Shown here: one piece after another, positions 21,984-34,900 of the stretch | Position numbering within the stretch: position 1 is the first letter of the stretch | Layout: each line of letters opens with the position of its first letter | Assembly: GCA_019722365.1 (NCBI GenBank) | Contig: JADFUC010001894.1 | Coordinates: 62,001 to 126,000 of the forward strand | Direction: 5' to 3' | DNA from: Lithospermum erythrorhizon | Lineage: Eukaryota; Streptophyta; Magnoliopsida; Boraginales; Boraginaceae | Length of the DNA: 64,000 nucleotides | Translations under genes and position numbers: made by a program | Notes under the pieces: model-generated | Databases searched by the model: none | Told to the model about the DNA's origin: nothing | What the model saw: only the letters and a program-made list of their open reading frames with translations

Positions 21984-22640
21984 ATGGTTAGAAGTAAAGG
22001 AATTGTGACACATGTCGTAGAGAAATTTGATGGATTCGATTTTCCCTATTGGAAGATAAACATGGAGGATTATCTCTATGGGAAGGAGCTGGATGCACCG
22101 TTAGGGGATAAGCCGGATAAATATAATGATGAAGCTTGAAAATTTGGATAGGCGAATGCCCAGGTATTATTCCCGGACCGTTGTCAAATAACATTACTAC
22201 CCATTCATGCAAAGGAAATCACCATAAAGGGGTTGATGAAGGCATTATTGTGACTGTATGAAACCTTCTAAAACCAATAAGGTATTTCTAGTTGAAAAAA
22301 TTATTTCACCTTAACATGTCGGATAGTACACTATGAAACACGAGCGATTTCAATAACATTATTAATCAACTATCATGGTAGATGTTAATGTTGATTATGA
22401 ATGCAAGAGGCGATCTTATTGGCTTCGTTGCGATGGTTGGGAACGATGAGGGGCGTGATTATTAACTTCGGTAGAGTACTAACAAGGTTGAATTCGAGAT
22501 AGTTGGGCGATATCTTTGTCGAGTGCGTAAGAGCGATGTAAGTGATATTTACGATGGTATTGCATTAGTGCAATGAAAGGAGAAGAACATGAGCGGGAGA
22601 TTTTCAAGCAGGTCCTAGAGGAAGAGTAGTGCAGTACTCT
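21984..22640 (+). pseudogene. Copia-2 gag remnant
   Basis: An ATG at 21984 opens a frame reading MVRSKGIVTHVVEKFDGFDF then YWKINMEDYLYGKEL, the start of a copia gag. It stops after about 50 codons (GAAGCTTGA near 22137). Fragments of the rest continue in other frames up to about 22640, without an intact zinc knuckle. Confidence 0.75.
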
Positions 22641-22719
22641 TGTGTCTTTGCGGTTGTGTAAAACAAGTCACATGGAAGCGGGTACAGAAAGCTAAAATTG
22701 AAATTTCCGTGTTGTGGTA

Positions 22720-23230
22720 GTGATTACTCTAAGGTTTTGATACTCTTTGTGAATGCTTCTATAGATTCCTGAGTTATAGATTCTGGAGCATCTTTTCATA
22801 CTACTCATGACAGGGATGTAATGGTCAATTATGTTTATGGGAATTTTGGGAGACTTCATCTTGTTAATGATGAACAGTTGGATGTAGTGGGTATGGGAGA
22901 TGTGAATTTGAGGTTCTCTAATGGTTCTACCTAGAGATTGACAAAGGTGAGACACATTCCGAAGTTAGGGAAAAGTTTAATTTTGGTGGAGTCAGTTGGA
23001 TGGTGAGTAGTTCTGGGACTACCTTTGAGGTAAAATAGGAGGTAGTTCGGGGAGCTATTGTTATAGCTCAAGGGAAGAAGCTAGGTATTCTATACTTGCC
23101 TGACAGTTCTTAGAGGAATACGAGTAGGGGGTTTGGGTACAAGGAAAAATAAGTGAGTTTCGTCATGGGAGTTTCTATGAAAATAGATAGGATTTTTGTT
23201 GGTGAAATTTATGTTCTTAATGTATTGAGT
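22720..23230 (+). pseudogene. Copia-2 protease remnant
   Basis: Reads VIDSGASFHTTHDRDVM (about 22774-22825), containing the D-S-G active-site triad of the copia aspartic protease, then GNFG-LHLVNDEQLDVVGMGDV and a RHIPKLGKSLI segment. A TGA replaces the Trp expected just before VIDSG, and a TAG lies at about 22932. Protease would mature the gag-pol polyprotein. Confidence 0.85.
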
Positions 23231-23813
23231 ATTAGTTCTCGGGAGTTAGAGCTATGCAAATGAAAATTTGAATTGAAGGTCAGGAGAAGGTACTCTGGCC
23301 AGCCCGAGTCTGATAGCCGTTTGGTGATGAGTTCATGATTCAAGGAACTGCAGGTAAGGATACAAGCAGTATTATGTTGCATGAATCATCTGAATGCATG
23401 GGAGTATTTCAAAGTCGCGGTAGAGAGGCATTCCAAACTTCTAAATTGTTGCTAAGCGTTAAAGGATGTTACGATCCAAACCAGTCTGATAGATCGGATC
23501 AGTGCTTGGTAGTGATCTGGAAGAAGAATTCATTGATGACCAATCGAGCTTGGAGGTCTTCAAGGTACTCGAAAGACAAAGCGGACTGTAGTGATTGTCG
23601 GAATGAGTAAGTCAACAGGATAATGGTAATGACTATTTTGGGTTCTCTTTGATAGTCAAGTTGGTGTCATTCACGGATGTTCCGGGATTAGATAAGAAGG
23701 TACTGAAGTTGGGATCAGCTTCTGTGGGAGTTCATTGATGATGAACTCAAGAGCGCTGCTGCAGGTTGGTGCTTGAAGATGGTGATCTAAAATATGTCTT
23801 CAAGTGGGAGATT
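23231..23813 (+). other. Copia-2 residual internal region and polypurine tract
   Basis: A 91-codon frame (23335-23610) has no domain I recognise. It may be the scrambled end of the pre-integrase or 3' pol region. AGTGGGAGATT just before 23814 is the polypurine tract. Confidence 0.5.
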
Positions 23814-24013
23814 TGTTGGTAAAGTGAAGACATAATTTCGTTATTAGTGGTTTTTAGGACATAAATTGAGACTTGGGGCAAGAATACCTTAGAGGCATTC
23901 GGGACTCGAATTTCTTGAAGCGTTTAAAAAAGATAGTTTTGGGCTTTTCAAGGTCCATGAATATTCTAGTTAAGTTATTTCTTTTTTGTAAATAGATAGC
24001 TATTTACTATGAG
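23814..24013 (+). repeat. Copia-2 3' LTR, truncated
   Basis: Starts TGTTGG after the polypurine tract and follows the 5' LTR with several deletions until TATGAGTTGA near 24013, where homology ends about 300 bases early. Confidence 0.75.
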
Positions 24014-26244
24014 TTGAATTTTGAAAATTTATTTGACCCAACTTTTATCCTTATGATATAATATGTTCTCCAAAAATTTATAATTTTTATGATTTTAAAG
24101 TCTAAAATGTTTTTTAAAAGTTAGTTGAAAAAGAAAATTGAAGCGTGAATATTTAATTTAATATAAATGCTTACTGCCAAAATCTTTTCACAGTATTCAA
24201 TTATAGTGTAGGGCGTTCTTGAAAGTGTAATCCGTAGTGAAATAGGAAAAAGATCTGGAACACAACTTGTTAGACTACGGCTGATAGCAGTTGAACATAA
24301 CACTTGGACACAAGCGAGAACAACAAAAACCAAGTGTTGAGACACGATGTCAGTAACACTTGGACACAACAAGATAAAATTTGTGAGATAAGCAATGCGA
24401 AGTAGAAGCATGATAGCACAGTTGAGTGCAACATGCTTCCTAAATGCCGGGGCAACACGCCCAATGAAGAATCCACTATGATAATGAGAATTACAAATAA
24501 GGTCTTATCTCCTCGAATGCCTATTCTACTCCCTATCAGAGATGTATAAGTTCGGGCTCACTGACTTTGCTACACCTATCCTCCCTGACACTACTATCCA
24601 CAATATGTGTTTTCTTCGTATTAAACAACTAAAGCAAGATTGTCGTAGCAAGTGTTAACAACGGTTGTACATACTAAAAAGGAGTTTTATAGAACAACTC
24701 CATACATTCAACCTACAATAAGATCAAATCTCTCAAGCTCTTTTCTTCTACAAAATAATCACGAGAACTCTATATTATTTTCGGTCAAGTCTAGGTCTAC
24801 AAGTAAGAGGCCTTTATATAGTGTAAGGCACAAACAAGTTTATGGTAATAACTTCACGTAAACAAAACCTTTCATAATTGTGATACTTTCCTTGTCCGCA
24901 ACCAACCAAATACGCACTTTTATGTAGGTATACTCCAAGACCTTACCGGAGTATTATGGGGTAATATCTCTTCCAATTAAAATATTTACCTGATATCGAC
25001 ATGACGAGCTGTTGTAACGATCCTTCGACACTTGTTCGACACCTGCGTCGCTATTCACGATTTGCTATCAACTAAATTGCCGGCCAACAAAGCACTATGA
25101 GTTCTCATAACAATTTCAAATTTTTTTCCACAAACTTTAAGACATTCAAAACTAATTTTGAAAAGAGTTATTAGAAAATGACTTTAAAGAACATCGATGG
25201 GCGTCCTCCTTTGTGGCGGTAGCGTCTGAAATGTTGGAAAGCTAGCCAGCTTGCCACTAAGATGGCGCTTGTCATATGAGGCGGCGTGACACGTCTTGAG
25301 GCCAATTAAGTGTGCTTAAGGGGTTTTGAGAAACCTAGTTTAACTCAAATTCTATTATGTGGCACAACTAGATGTTTTCTATACTTTATATACATGTCAT
25401 AAATTCGGTTCTTATGTATGAATGTTATATATGTAACTTTAATATTTAATTAAAAGTAATGAACATTCAAAATGAGTAGTAATAAATTTGAGTTACTAGT
25501 GTACAAACAATGTGTGCACACACATGGAACCTCTTCTAATAGCAAACTTTTAAGGTTGTTTGCACCGAAAACAAATCAATCATCAATATATCGTTCCTCA
25601 ACACCATTACTTTTAGGAACCAAATGGAGAATCATGGAAACAAATATAATCACAAGTCTTAGGAAAGAAAGCTATTCGCCACGAGTACTGTCAGTAAGTT
25701 CTGGGAGCTAAAACCACTTCATCAAAAGAAATTTTCAAAAGATGGGAAGTCCCCCAAAATTATGGATGTTCCACAATGATATAGATATCTCTCCTGCATT
25801 GATGTGAATAATAGGTTGGTCGAAGGACACCCAATTTTCATAAAATGCACCGACAATGAAAGACAATCATATTTGTGTATAGTGAAACATACATGGCATT
25901 CCAGATTGATACATCTGCAAAGTTTCCACAACTCTTGCTAGAGATATCACTCAATCCACTCTAATAACCCCTCGTGAACTCTGATTCCCCAGTCAATACA
26001 AGTTTATCATCCCAACTTGCATCTTGAGAAGCTATGTGGCTCTTTAGTGTGGAAAGGCACTCTATTGATCAATGGATGTAGAATGATGTCTCAATTGAAG
26101 AATAAGGCGTTCAATCTTACCCAGCTTAAGTAGCTTGTTAGTGCAGCAACACATCCAAATCTCCTTTTCCAATTTCTATTCTTGGTTGTTTAATCCCCTA
26201 GTTGAATATTTATGAGCGATGAATCTAGTCGTCTTCTCCTGAGA
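24014..26244. other. Unassigned repeat-like sequence
   Basis: No gene or transposon protein recognised. A 16-bp word (TAACACTTGGACACAA) occurs at 24298 and 24355. Around 24660-24860 the minus strand has a TATATAAAGG box and a composition like a copia LTR leader, so a decayed LTR is possible. The 79-codon plus frame at 25472-25711 is not recognisable. Confidence 0.4.
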
Positions 26245-27833
26245 GTCTCACGTGTCTAAGTATGTTTGGGCGATCAAGTCTTAGGCAAACTATCCATTTT
26301 TAGAACACTGCGCACAAAAAAACAAATGGGTTACTAGGGTTAAAACAAAATGAGGATGCATTTGAATACGCAGAAGGATATGCCAAGAAGGCGTGGGCTA
26401 AAACATAAAGGATAAGAACATGCGGTTTCGATTGGATTGTTGACATATACCAACGATTTTACCTTGTAGCTGAGCATGGAATAACTTGAAACTTTTAGTC
26501 GTGCTGTTGTACCGGTTTTACCTTGTAGCCCCGAAACATAGATGGCGAGGCAGAAACTTTCAATCGGTGCTATGATTACCATCAGTTTTTTACCCATAGT
26601 TCAAATGTTAGATGGAAAAACTTTCAATTGGGTTGCTAAGTAACAACGTTTTACCATATTTGAAATTATATGATAAATTTGAAACTTTTTTGTTGGAGCT
26701 CTTGCCCGGCGGTTTTAGTATCACATAGCTTAGAAGTTGATAATATTTTTCCTTAGGCTGGTTGGCAGCTTATGGATACCTCAATGTAATGATTCGATCA
26801 AACATAACAAAAGACAAGGGAAATAAGATATACAAGAAATTAGGAGCGTTAATAAAACAAATTCTCTACGAGAAAAAGATTAAAAATGATTATCGATGAT
26901 AGGTTTTGGAAGATAGAAGTCTTATCGATACTAGATATTATTCTTATTACTACTTAGCAAGCAACATATCTTCCAAGAGATTTAAGTTATATGTAGAGAA
27001 CATATATGCATATACATACTCAAACTACTATTACCTCATAAAACATGGCTAAAAAGATACGTCTGATTCAATAAAGGAAAAACCATGGAATTCTCCTAAC
27101 ATTTTATAGTAAACTACTTGTTAGGAGTCTATATATCGATGCCCGGCAATCCATAATTGATAGTATTAACTCGGATCCCGCCTAGGATATACAACGACAG
27201 GATCTTAACCCGTAACTAATGATAATTATTGTATCATCAATTAAACTAATTACTAAGATTCATCAAGATTGATATCCACTAATTCGGAACATGACAATAA
27301 TAGAAAAGAATAGAATTGAAAATGAACAAACACAAGATTTACACTTCACCCCTCAGTAGCGAGAGCTAATCCCGACTGCTTGCAAATCACTAATCACGAA
27401 AGAATTGTTACAAGACTTAGAGACGTATTCTGCTCATCTACTAATTGATGTGCTATTACACTCAAATATCTAGAAACAAGATCTCTCAATTGGGTGTTTC
27501 TCATGACATAAAACTTGATTACAAGTCTCTCATAATATTTTCTTTCTTGAGTCTCTCATGAATCTCTCTATTTTAATCCTCACCTTTGAGGTGGTGATAT
27601 CTCACACACAATTACTACACAAGAAGAGGGTATTTATAGGTTTCACTAATCAACCTAAAAGAATTACTTTCTCTTCAAGAAAAAGTCACATTAATTACTT
27701 ACCAAGTAGTAATTAATTATTCCCCAAGAAAAGTCTCAAATAGGTAATAAACTTTTCCTCTTCACATTCCCTAATTACTTTCTTAGCAGTTAGACTACAG
27801 AATAATCCGGACTTCTCATAATTAGTCTTCATG
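26245..27833. repeat. Large direct repeat, copy 1
   Basis: The blocks here recur in the same order at about 29468-31060. Shared landmarks are GTCTAAGTATGTTTG, ATGAGGATGCATTTGAATAC, a minisatellite (26439-26720), AACATATATGCATATACATA, TCCATGGAATTCTCCTAAC-, GGATCCCG- and AATAATCCGGACTTCTC. The last about 700 bp look like an LTR in minus orientation: a TATAAATA box lies on the minus strand at about 27631-27640. Confidence 0.8.
26439..26720. repeat. Minisatellite with period about 63 bp (copy in repeat 1)
   Basis: Units start near 26439, 26506, 26569, 26633 and 26692. Each carries variants of CGGTTTTACCTTGTAGCC and of GATGGAA--AACTTGAAACTTTC. Units differ from each other more than the two arrays do. 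Confidence 0.7.
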
Positions 27834-29184
27834 CACGGCAAATCTCACTTGAGGCTAATTTTGGAAGCCGTCTTCAAACTTCCAATCTGCGGCGGCTTTA
27901 CAGTTCATCATCCTCGAACTCCCATTGAAGTTGATCCACGACTTCAATGCATTTTCACAAATCCCAGAACAACCTTGGGCCACCAACCGACTATCGAAGA
28001 GACATATCCAAATCCTTTGCCATGTTGGAATTTTCACCCATTCAAATAACGCCCATGTTCTTTCTTTACCTGCGAGATCTTCCTAATCCTCTCCGAGTAC
28101 CTTGAAACCTCCAATCTGATTGGTCATTAATGAATCTCTCTTCTTCTTCTTTTACTTGTCGTGAGCAACTCCCAGCAATCACGTTCATTAATCAATTTTC
28201 GATTAGCTAAATCTTAAGGAGGTTAGGAGCCCCTCTTTCCTAACGCCTTTGAAACCGCCACCTAACCCCATGATAAATGCAACATGTCTTTAGTTGCATC
28301 TGTGTATCCCAGAACTTTGAGTATCTCACCGTCTTTGACACAGGACTTTGACAAAAGCGTTTCTAACACGAAACTCCGTAATTTGCCACCCACCAGTCAT
28401 TTCTACCACCAACAAACTACCATATAGATTTTACTATGGTTTGTACACGATCTCTCTGCCAAGTTCTTCTAGCCATCTTCACCCAGCTTGATCTATGTCA
28501 TGAACCTTTTTTGATTACAATCTCTATCGTGACTGCTTCTGATACTCCTCCTGAAAAACATCAGCAATGACTCCCAACTTCTGTGAAGGCCTTCCATCAT
28601 ATCTTTCGATGCCAATGAATCCACTGGCAAAATCCTTGAGCTATTGCTTCCCATCATCTGTTTTTCATAAATGACCTCTAACAATAGATAAATCCCACAT
28701 GATCTTGGTACGCGAAACTGAATTTTGGAGCAAAGATTAGTCGTCAAATGCGGGCAACAAATCTAATCCTTCAATCTTCCATGTAGAACCGTTTGATAAA
28801 CCTTGCCTCAAAAAACTCACATCACCCATGTCACAAATTTCCTCGGGGAATCTTCCATCTAATCGATGATCCTTCCCAACCCGAGACCTTTGGCGATAAC
28901 CGTGATATGCAGTGCATCACTCAAATCCACTGACTCTCGGGGACCGCCGTCTTGAGCCAGACCTTTCGAAATCTCCGGCAAAAACTTATGATGCTCGAGA
29001 ATCCAAACCCAAGAGACAATCCATCTTCCACCATATTATTCCTACCTACTTGGCGTCATCTTGTATCAATACCATTCTTTCAGCAGTCATACAACATCTA
29101 AATAGCTTTACAATCATTACAACCTTTCTCATATACGGTCTTAGGAATCTGCATTCTTGGAAACTACACCAGTGGCCCGGTAAC
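27834..29184. other. Unique segment between repeat copies, possible non-coding retrotransposon interior
   Basis: No gag or pol motif. Open frames are short (up to 84 codons, minus 28493-28747) and not recognised. It is flanked on both sides by the LTR-like block (27130-27833 and 29185-29460), as expected for a non-autonomous LTR element such as a LARD. Confidence 0.45.
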
Positions 29185-29467
29185 TTCCGGATCCGCCCGA
29201 AGATACACAACGACATGATCTTAACCCGTAATTAATAATAATTGTGGTATCATCAATTATACTAATTACTAAGATCATCAGGATTGATATCCACTAATTC
29301 AGACATGACAATAATAGAAAGAATAAATTACAAAAATAAACAAACATAAAGATTTGCCACAGTTTACCCACCGATGTGAGAACTAATACGACTATTTGAG
29401 ATCATAATAATCCTTTGGAAGAATTGTTACAAGACTTCCAAGAACCATATTCTATCGTCTTAAAGTC
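29185..29467. repeat. Third, partial copy of the LTR-like block
   Basis: Matches about 27170-27440 and 30383-30620: GGATCCGCC, ACACAACGACATGATCTTAAC, ATCAATTATACTAATTACTAAGAT, then GAAGAATTGTTACAAGACTT. It stops where the second large repeat begins. Confidence 0.8.
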
Positions 29468-31060
29468 TCATTTGATGTCTAAGTATGTTTGAGCCGATCA
29501 GTCTTCCCTTGCCCCAGAAACTTTCAATTTTAGAACACCTTTACAAAAAAACAAATGGGTTACTAAAGGAGTTAAAAAAATGAGGATGCATTTGAATACA
29601 TAAGGATATGCCAAGAAGGCATTGGGCCCAAAACATAAAGGATAAGGGCTTTGCGGCTTTAGATTGTGTTGTTGACATATGCCATCGGTTTTTCTTGTAG
29701 CCTAGAACTTATATGGAATAACTTGAAACTTTCGGTCGTCTTTGTTGACATGTACCAGCGGTTTTATACGTTGTAGCCCAAAACATAGATGGTAGAACTT
29801 GAAACTTTCGGTCGGGCTGGCGTGATTACCATCATTTTTTACTCATGGTTGAAATGTTAGATGGAAAAATTTGACTTTCAATTGGAGTTCTTTAGTAACA
29901 ACGTTTTACCATATTTGAAATTATGATAGAATTTGAAACTTTTTTGTTGACTCTTTGTGCAGCGGTTTGCAGTATCACATAATTTAGGCGTTGATAATAT
30001 TTTTCCTTAGGATGGTTGTGACTTTGGCAGATACCTGATGTAATGTTTGATCAAACATAACAAAAAAGACAAGGAGGGAAAATAAGATATACAAGAAAAT
30101 TAGAACATTAATAAAACAAATTCTCTTTGAGAAAAAGGAAAAATGATTATTGATGACAGGGTTTTGGAAGGTAAAATTATCGATACAAGATATTATTACT
30201 AATACTACTCAACAAGCTAACATATCTTTCCAAGAGATTTAAGTTACATGTAGAGAACATATATGCATATACATATTCAAACTATTATTAAGCAAAATCC
30301 ATGGAATTCTCCTAACATTTCTAGTAAACTCTTTGTTAGGAATCAAATATAGATTCTTGTGACACCATAATTGATAGTAACTCGGATCCCGGCCGGGATA
30401 CACAATGCATGATCAACCGTAAGTAAGGATAATTGTGCTATCTTCAATTATACTAATTATTAAGATCCATCGAGTTGATATCCGCTAATTAGGAACATGC
30501 TTAAATAATAGAAAAGAGAATAAATTACGAGGAAATAAATAAATACAAGATTTACCTGGTTCACCCTCAATGTGAAATTTAATCTTGCATGTTGTAGATC
30601 CACTAATAATCACCGGAAAAACGTACAAGACTTAAAATTTATATTCTTCTATCCCTTAATTGATGTACTAATATACTCGAAATCTACAGAAACAACATCT
30701 CGCAATTGGATGTTTTCTCACTTAGACATGAAAACTTGATTACAAGTCTCTCGGGAATATTTTCTTGAGTCTCTCATGAATCTTTGTATTTAATCCTCAC
30801 CTTTCGGGTGGTGATATCTCACACACCAATTACTACACAAGAAGAGGGTATTTATAGGTCTCACTAATCAACCTAAAAGAATTACTTTATCTTCAAGAAA
30901 AAGTCACATTAATTACTTACCAAGTAGTAATTAATTATTCCCCAAGAAAAGTCTCAAATAGGTAATAAACTTTTCCTTTTCTTGTTCCCCAATTATTTCC
31001 TTAACTGATTAGACTTCTAGAATAATCCGGACTTCTCTAGTAATTGGTTTTGAGGCACGA
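29468..31060. repeat. Large direct repeat, copy 2
   Basis: Same block order as 26245-27833 at an offset of about 3.2 kb, including the minisatellite at 29671-29975, the minus-strand TATAAATA box near 30860 and AATAATCCGGACTTCTC near 31020. Differences are mainly small indels. Confidence 0.8.
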
Positions 31061-31956
31061 CAACTGCCATTGCTAGTACACGCGGCATTGCGTCGGTGCA
31101 AGAAAGTAGGTGTAATAGACTTTTGGTGTTGCGAGGTTAGACTCTTGTGACATGAACATTAAAGTCACCATACTGACACGGACCGAAAGAAGGAGAAGAT
31201 AAACATGACTGTATGCGGATGATGTTCTAAGACAACAACATATATTACGCTACCACGTTCATCAATAGTACATATCTGCCATGACTTTTATTTTCTAAAT
31301 ACATACTTAAACATTTACAAGGTACAAGTTGGAGACTCTTTGAGGATATCTAGCCACGAAAATCTCGAATCATGATTTAGCAGCATCGCCTGAAATGATG
31401 CTTTAATGCGACTTTTTTGAACAATAAGCATTGGGGGTCCCACTAAGGTGAAGGGTGAGCTTGTATTTCGTGAATATACTCATATAACAAATTGTTTAAA
31501 AGCCACACATATATAAACATGTAATATCGAATAGCCGTGATAATTACTTTCGTTATATTTTATTATAGTTATTGATATCACTAGTCAACCTCCATATGAT
31601 CCTCATAATTAAATATCTCCAAACATTTTTATTTAAATAAAGCTTCTAAAATAATACAACATAATTTAATAATATCATGTAACACAATAATATCAAATAG
31701 TTATTATAATAAACTATCACCTACAAAATCAAGAACTTCCGATATATCACATAAGCAGCAATAACTCTAATAAGCCTCTATTAGAATCTACTCCCTCTAA
31801 TAAAAAAAAAATGTACATGTTGCTTTTTATAACAAACGAGGACAAAATAATGCAAAAATTAGCATCACTCATTAGCCACACTTTCGAGCAACGAGTCTTA
31901 GAATAATATAAAATGAATTACCCGTTGGCACATCTTCTGACAAATGGGAAAACAAA
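31061..31956. other. Unassigned AT-rich sequence
   Basis: No gene or element recognised. A CTCCCTCTAATAA word at about 31789 faintly resembles a Stowaway end but has no partner that I can find. Confidence 0.4.
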
Positions 31957-34900
31957 TGCGTAATAACCGTTCATTAGTAATAATATTATTGTAATAGTAT
32001 ACTGGATTTAACCGATTGGATTATTTAGGAAAAATCAGAAATTTTTGAAGTTGAATAGTTGAAAATACAACGAATCGATCGGTTGGTAGTACATTTCGGT
32101 ATTGAGAATTTTAAAGTTGTAGTCGGATGGTAATGATATTAGTTGGTGTGTATAATTTAATTTAGAAATGTTGATGTTTGGAAGTTGATCGTCGAGATAA
32201 GTTAAAGCAAAAGAAATGTGATTGAATTAAAGCGATCGGAATTCACATAAAACTATTGGGCCAACCGTTAAACCCATAAACCAACCCAGGCCCCAAAACA
32301 CAAACCACTTCTTCTTCTTCACGTGACCGGCGGTTCCATGTTCCCCCCCTCACGAAATTTCTTTCTCCGATTTCTCTTTCATCTCATGACTTTGGACCTC
32401 CAATTTGGAGAGTTTCTCCTGTCATCCTCTTCGATTCAAGGTAAAAAGGTCGGATCTTTTTAGTATTTAAGTGAGTTCGGTTGAGTTGACTTTTGTATTT
32501 GATTTTTATTGCTACAAACGATTCTTAGGCCTTAAATTAGTTGTTTTTTAGTTAAAGTTAGGTGTTTGGATGAGTATTTCTTGATGTTTTGAGGATGTTG
32601 ACTTTTTGTGATTTGGGTTGACTTTGAGTTTTGGGATTTAAAATGGTATAGAATTTTCACCTAAGCTTAGATTGTGGTATTGGAAGTGATAATACTTGAT
32701 TTATGGAATTGAAATGTGTTGAGATGGATAGTTGACTTTCGTTGACTTTTGAAGAAAAATGTAAATATGTTAAAGTATGTTGTTGGAGATTAATATAGTT
32801 GTTTTGGAATGAATTTAGTTGTTTTGGGAATTAAGTTTGGGTTTTTATAATATTGGAGGTATTATGTTGAAATTAGTTTTATTAGATTTTGAGTAGTAAA
32901 CGGGCTTTGGGATTTGAGGTTGTTAGAAATGGGTTTAATTAGTTGGAAAAGTTGATATTTTGGGTTGATTGAAATTGGTTGAAAATGTTAGTATTTTGGT
33001 TAAGGTGTTGACCGATTATGGGATTTAGTCGGGATAGTTGAAATTCGTCATTTTAATAGTCTTTGAAACATAATTAGCAATCTATACTTAAGTTGTTAAT
33101 TTGTAACTAAAATGGATTGAAAAGTCAGGAATTGAATTAAGATAAGGGTTAAAATTGTTGTGAGTAGTAATTATATTTTCGGGTGTTTTGATTAGACGCG
33201 GAACGTGGGAAAGGCACTTGGATCGATTAGGCGGGACGTTTCTTATTGCTAACCAAGGTGAGTACTTATCTCACGGGTGCTACTTTACGTACTTACTTTA
33301 AATTGTGTGAAACATGTCATTGTGATATGATTATGTGAGAATAGTATACATGTCGTTGTTACATGATTATGTGTGATTAAATTTGTGCGAGCCGTGATAT
33401 GATTATGTGATTGTATTTAAATGGCGTTGAAGATTTAGCTGAGGTAAATGCTTTGAACTCTCGGCTTCACGTTTCTTGTGTTTGTGGCCTTGTGGGCATT
33501 TAGGATTCTACTGTGACCTTGTCGGCACTTTTGTAGTGCAATGGCCTTGTCGGCGGTTGTGATTGATTTATGATTGTAAGATGTTTTAGGCATTGTGCTT
33601 AATATTGTTTGGAGTGAGTAGTTGTAGTTTGTTGGGAGGTGTTGGTTGGAGTTATGCGTGACCTTGAGGTGAGGCTTGAGTATTAGGATATGATCTATAT
33701 TGGGATGATTAGGGGTTAGGTGACTCTCCTTATTACTAGGGATATGTGGCCATTATTGGCCTTAATAGCCGGTATAGGCGGTATGATTATCTATGATCAC
33801 TTTTACGTATTGCATTGTCGGTATGGCCTTATACTTAGTGTATAAGTGCGGTTTGGCCTTATACTTCGGTGTAAAGCCGGTATGACTCTTTATGATCACT
33901 TTCTTTGTATGCGTGTGTCGGTGTGGCCTTATACTTAGTAGATGCGGTTTGGCCTTATAACCCATTATAAGAGCGGTATGAGTCTTTATGATCACTTTCT
34001 TTATGTGCATTGTCTGTGTGGCCTTATACTACGGTATAAGTGCGGTTGGCCTTATACTTCGGTATAAGAGCAGTGTTTATTAGCGATTGGTCCATTCCTG
34101 CAGGTAGATGGATTGAGCATATGCGCATTAGAGGTTGGTATAGTTGTGGAGATATGAGAGATAGATGGTTTGATGACTAGAGTTATATGTCGTTGTTGAG
34201 TTTCCGTGATCTTATTAGATGGTGTGCCTTATTGAGACTTTTGTATTTATATCTTGTGTGTTGCTTAATTTTCTATGGTGTTGTATGATTTGTTTTATGA
34301 CTCATTTATTGGTTATGGATATTGTGTTGATTATACTAGATGTTGCCTTGATGAAATTATGTCGAATTAGGTTTGGTTGATTATTGATAATATTATCAGA
34401 TTTTTCTTGTGGATCCTAGGTTGGTATTAATCGTTATACATCCTTTAAGGTTAAAAGTTGAGTTGGTTAATGGTTGAGATAACTTTTGAATGAGGGCATT
34501 AGGTATAAAAATTATAAACCGACGTTCATGCAAATCTATAGATGATGTTGATGATATTTTATATATAGTGGAAAGTTGGATTCAAACGTGTTAGTATATA
34601 AGTTATGATCTAACCACGACGTTGATGGGTGGTGAATAAGTTCCATAGACTAAATGAAGAATTTGGTGAGATAATTCCGTACTTAAGTTATCACGATTTA
34701 AGATATAAGTTGCTTTCGGTTGTATTCGAGATAATAAAATAATTTGGAGGTTCTTATGATAAACATTCAGATGTCATAGAAGGTGTATGAGTATAATTGG
34801 GAGTAGCATTTTCAGGTGAACTAAAGATAATTGGTTGAGTTGTAAAATGTTGAGTTGTGGTAATGTTTGAGTTGTATATTATGTGAGTGGCTATACTTGG

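Larger units (their letters stand above)
21336..24013 (+). mobile_element. Copia-2: deleted Ty1/copia retrotransposon
   Basis: A 600-bp 5' LTR (21336-21935) is followed by a perfect TGGTATCAGAGC primer-binding site (21939-21950), gag, a protease segment, a purine tract (about 23802-23812) and a truncated 3' LTR starting TGTTGG at 23814. The internal region is only about 1.9 kb and shows no integrase or RT, so it is a large-deletion derivative that would need another element's enzymes. LTR homology stops near 24013. Confidence 0.85.

Noticed and set aside
24660..24860. A separate gene between Copia-2 and the 26-kb repeat
   Set aside because: Only a 69-codon frame and a TATA-like box; composition suggests a decayed LTR, and no protein motif is seen.
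26439..26720. Repeats with spacers resembling a CRISPR array
   Set aside because: Units are degenerate tandem copies with no constant repeat/variable spacer structure, in a plant genome.
33762..34010. Minus-strand 82-codon frame with internal repeats as a repetitive protein
   Set aside because: It is a by-product of the 100-bp DNA tandem array inside a non-coding LTR.
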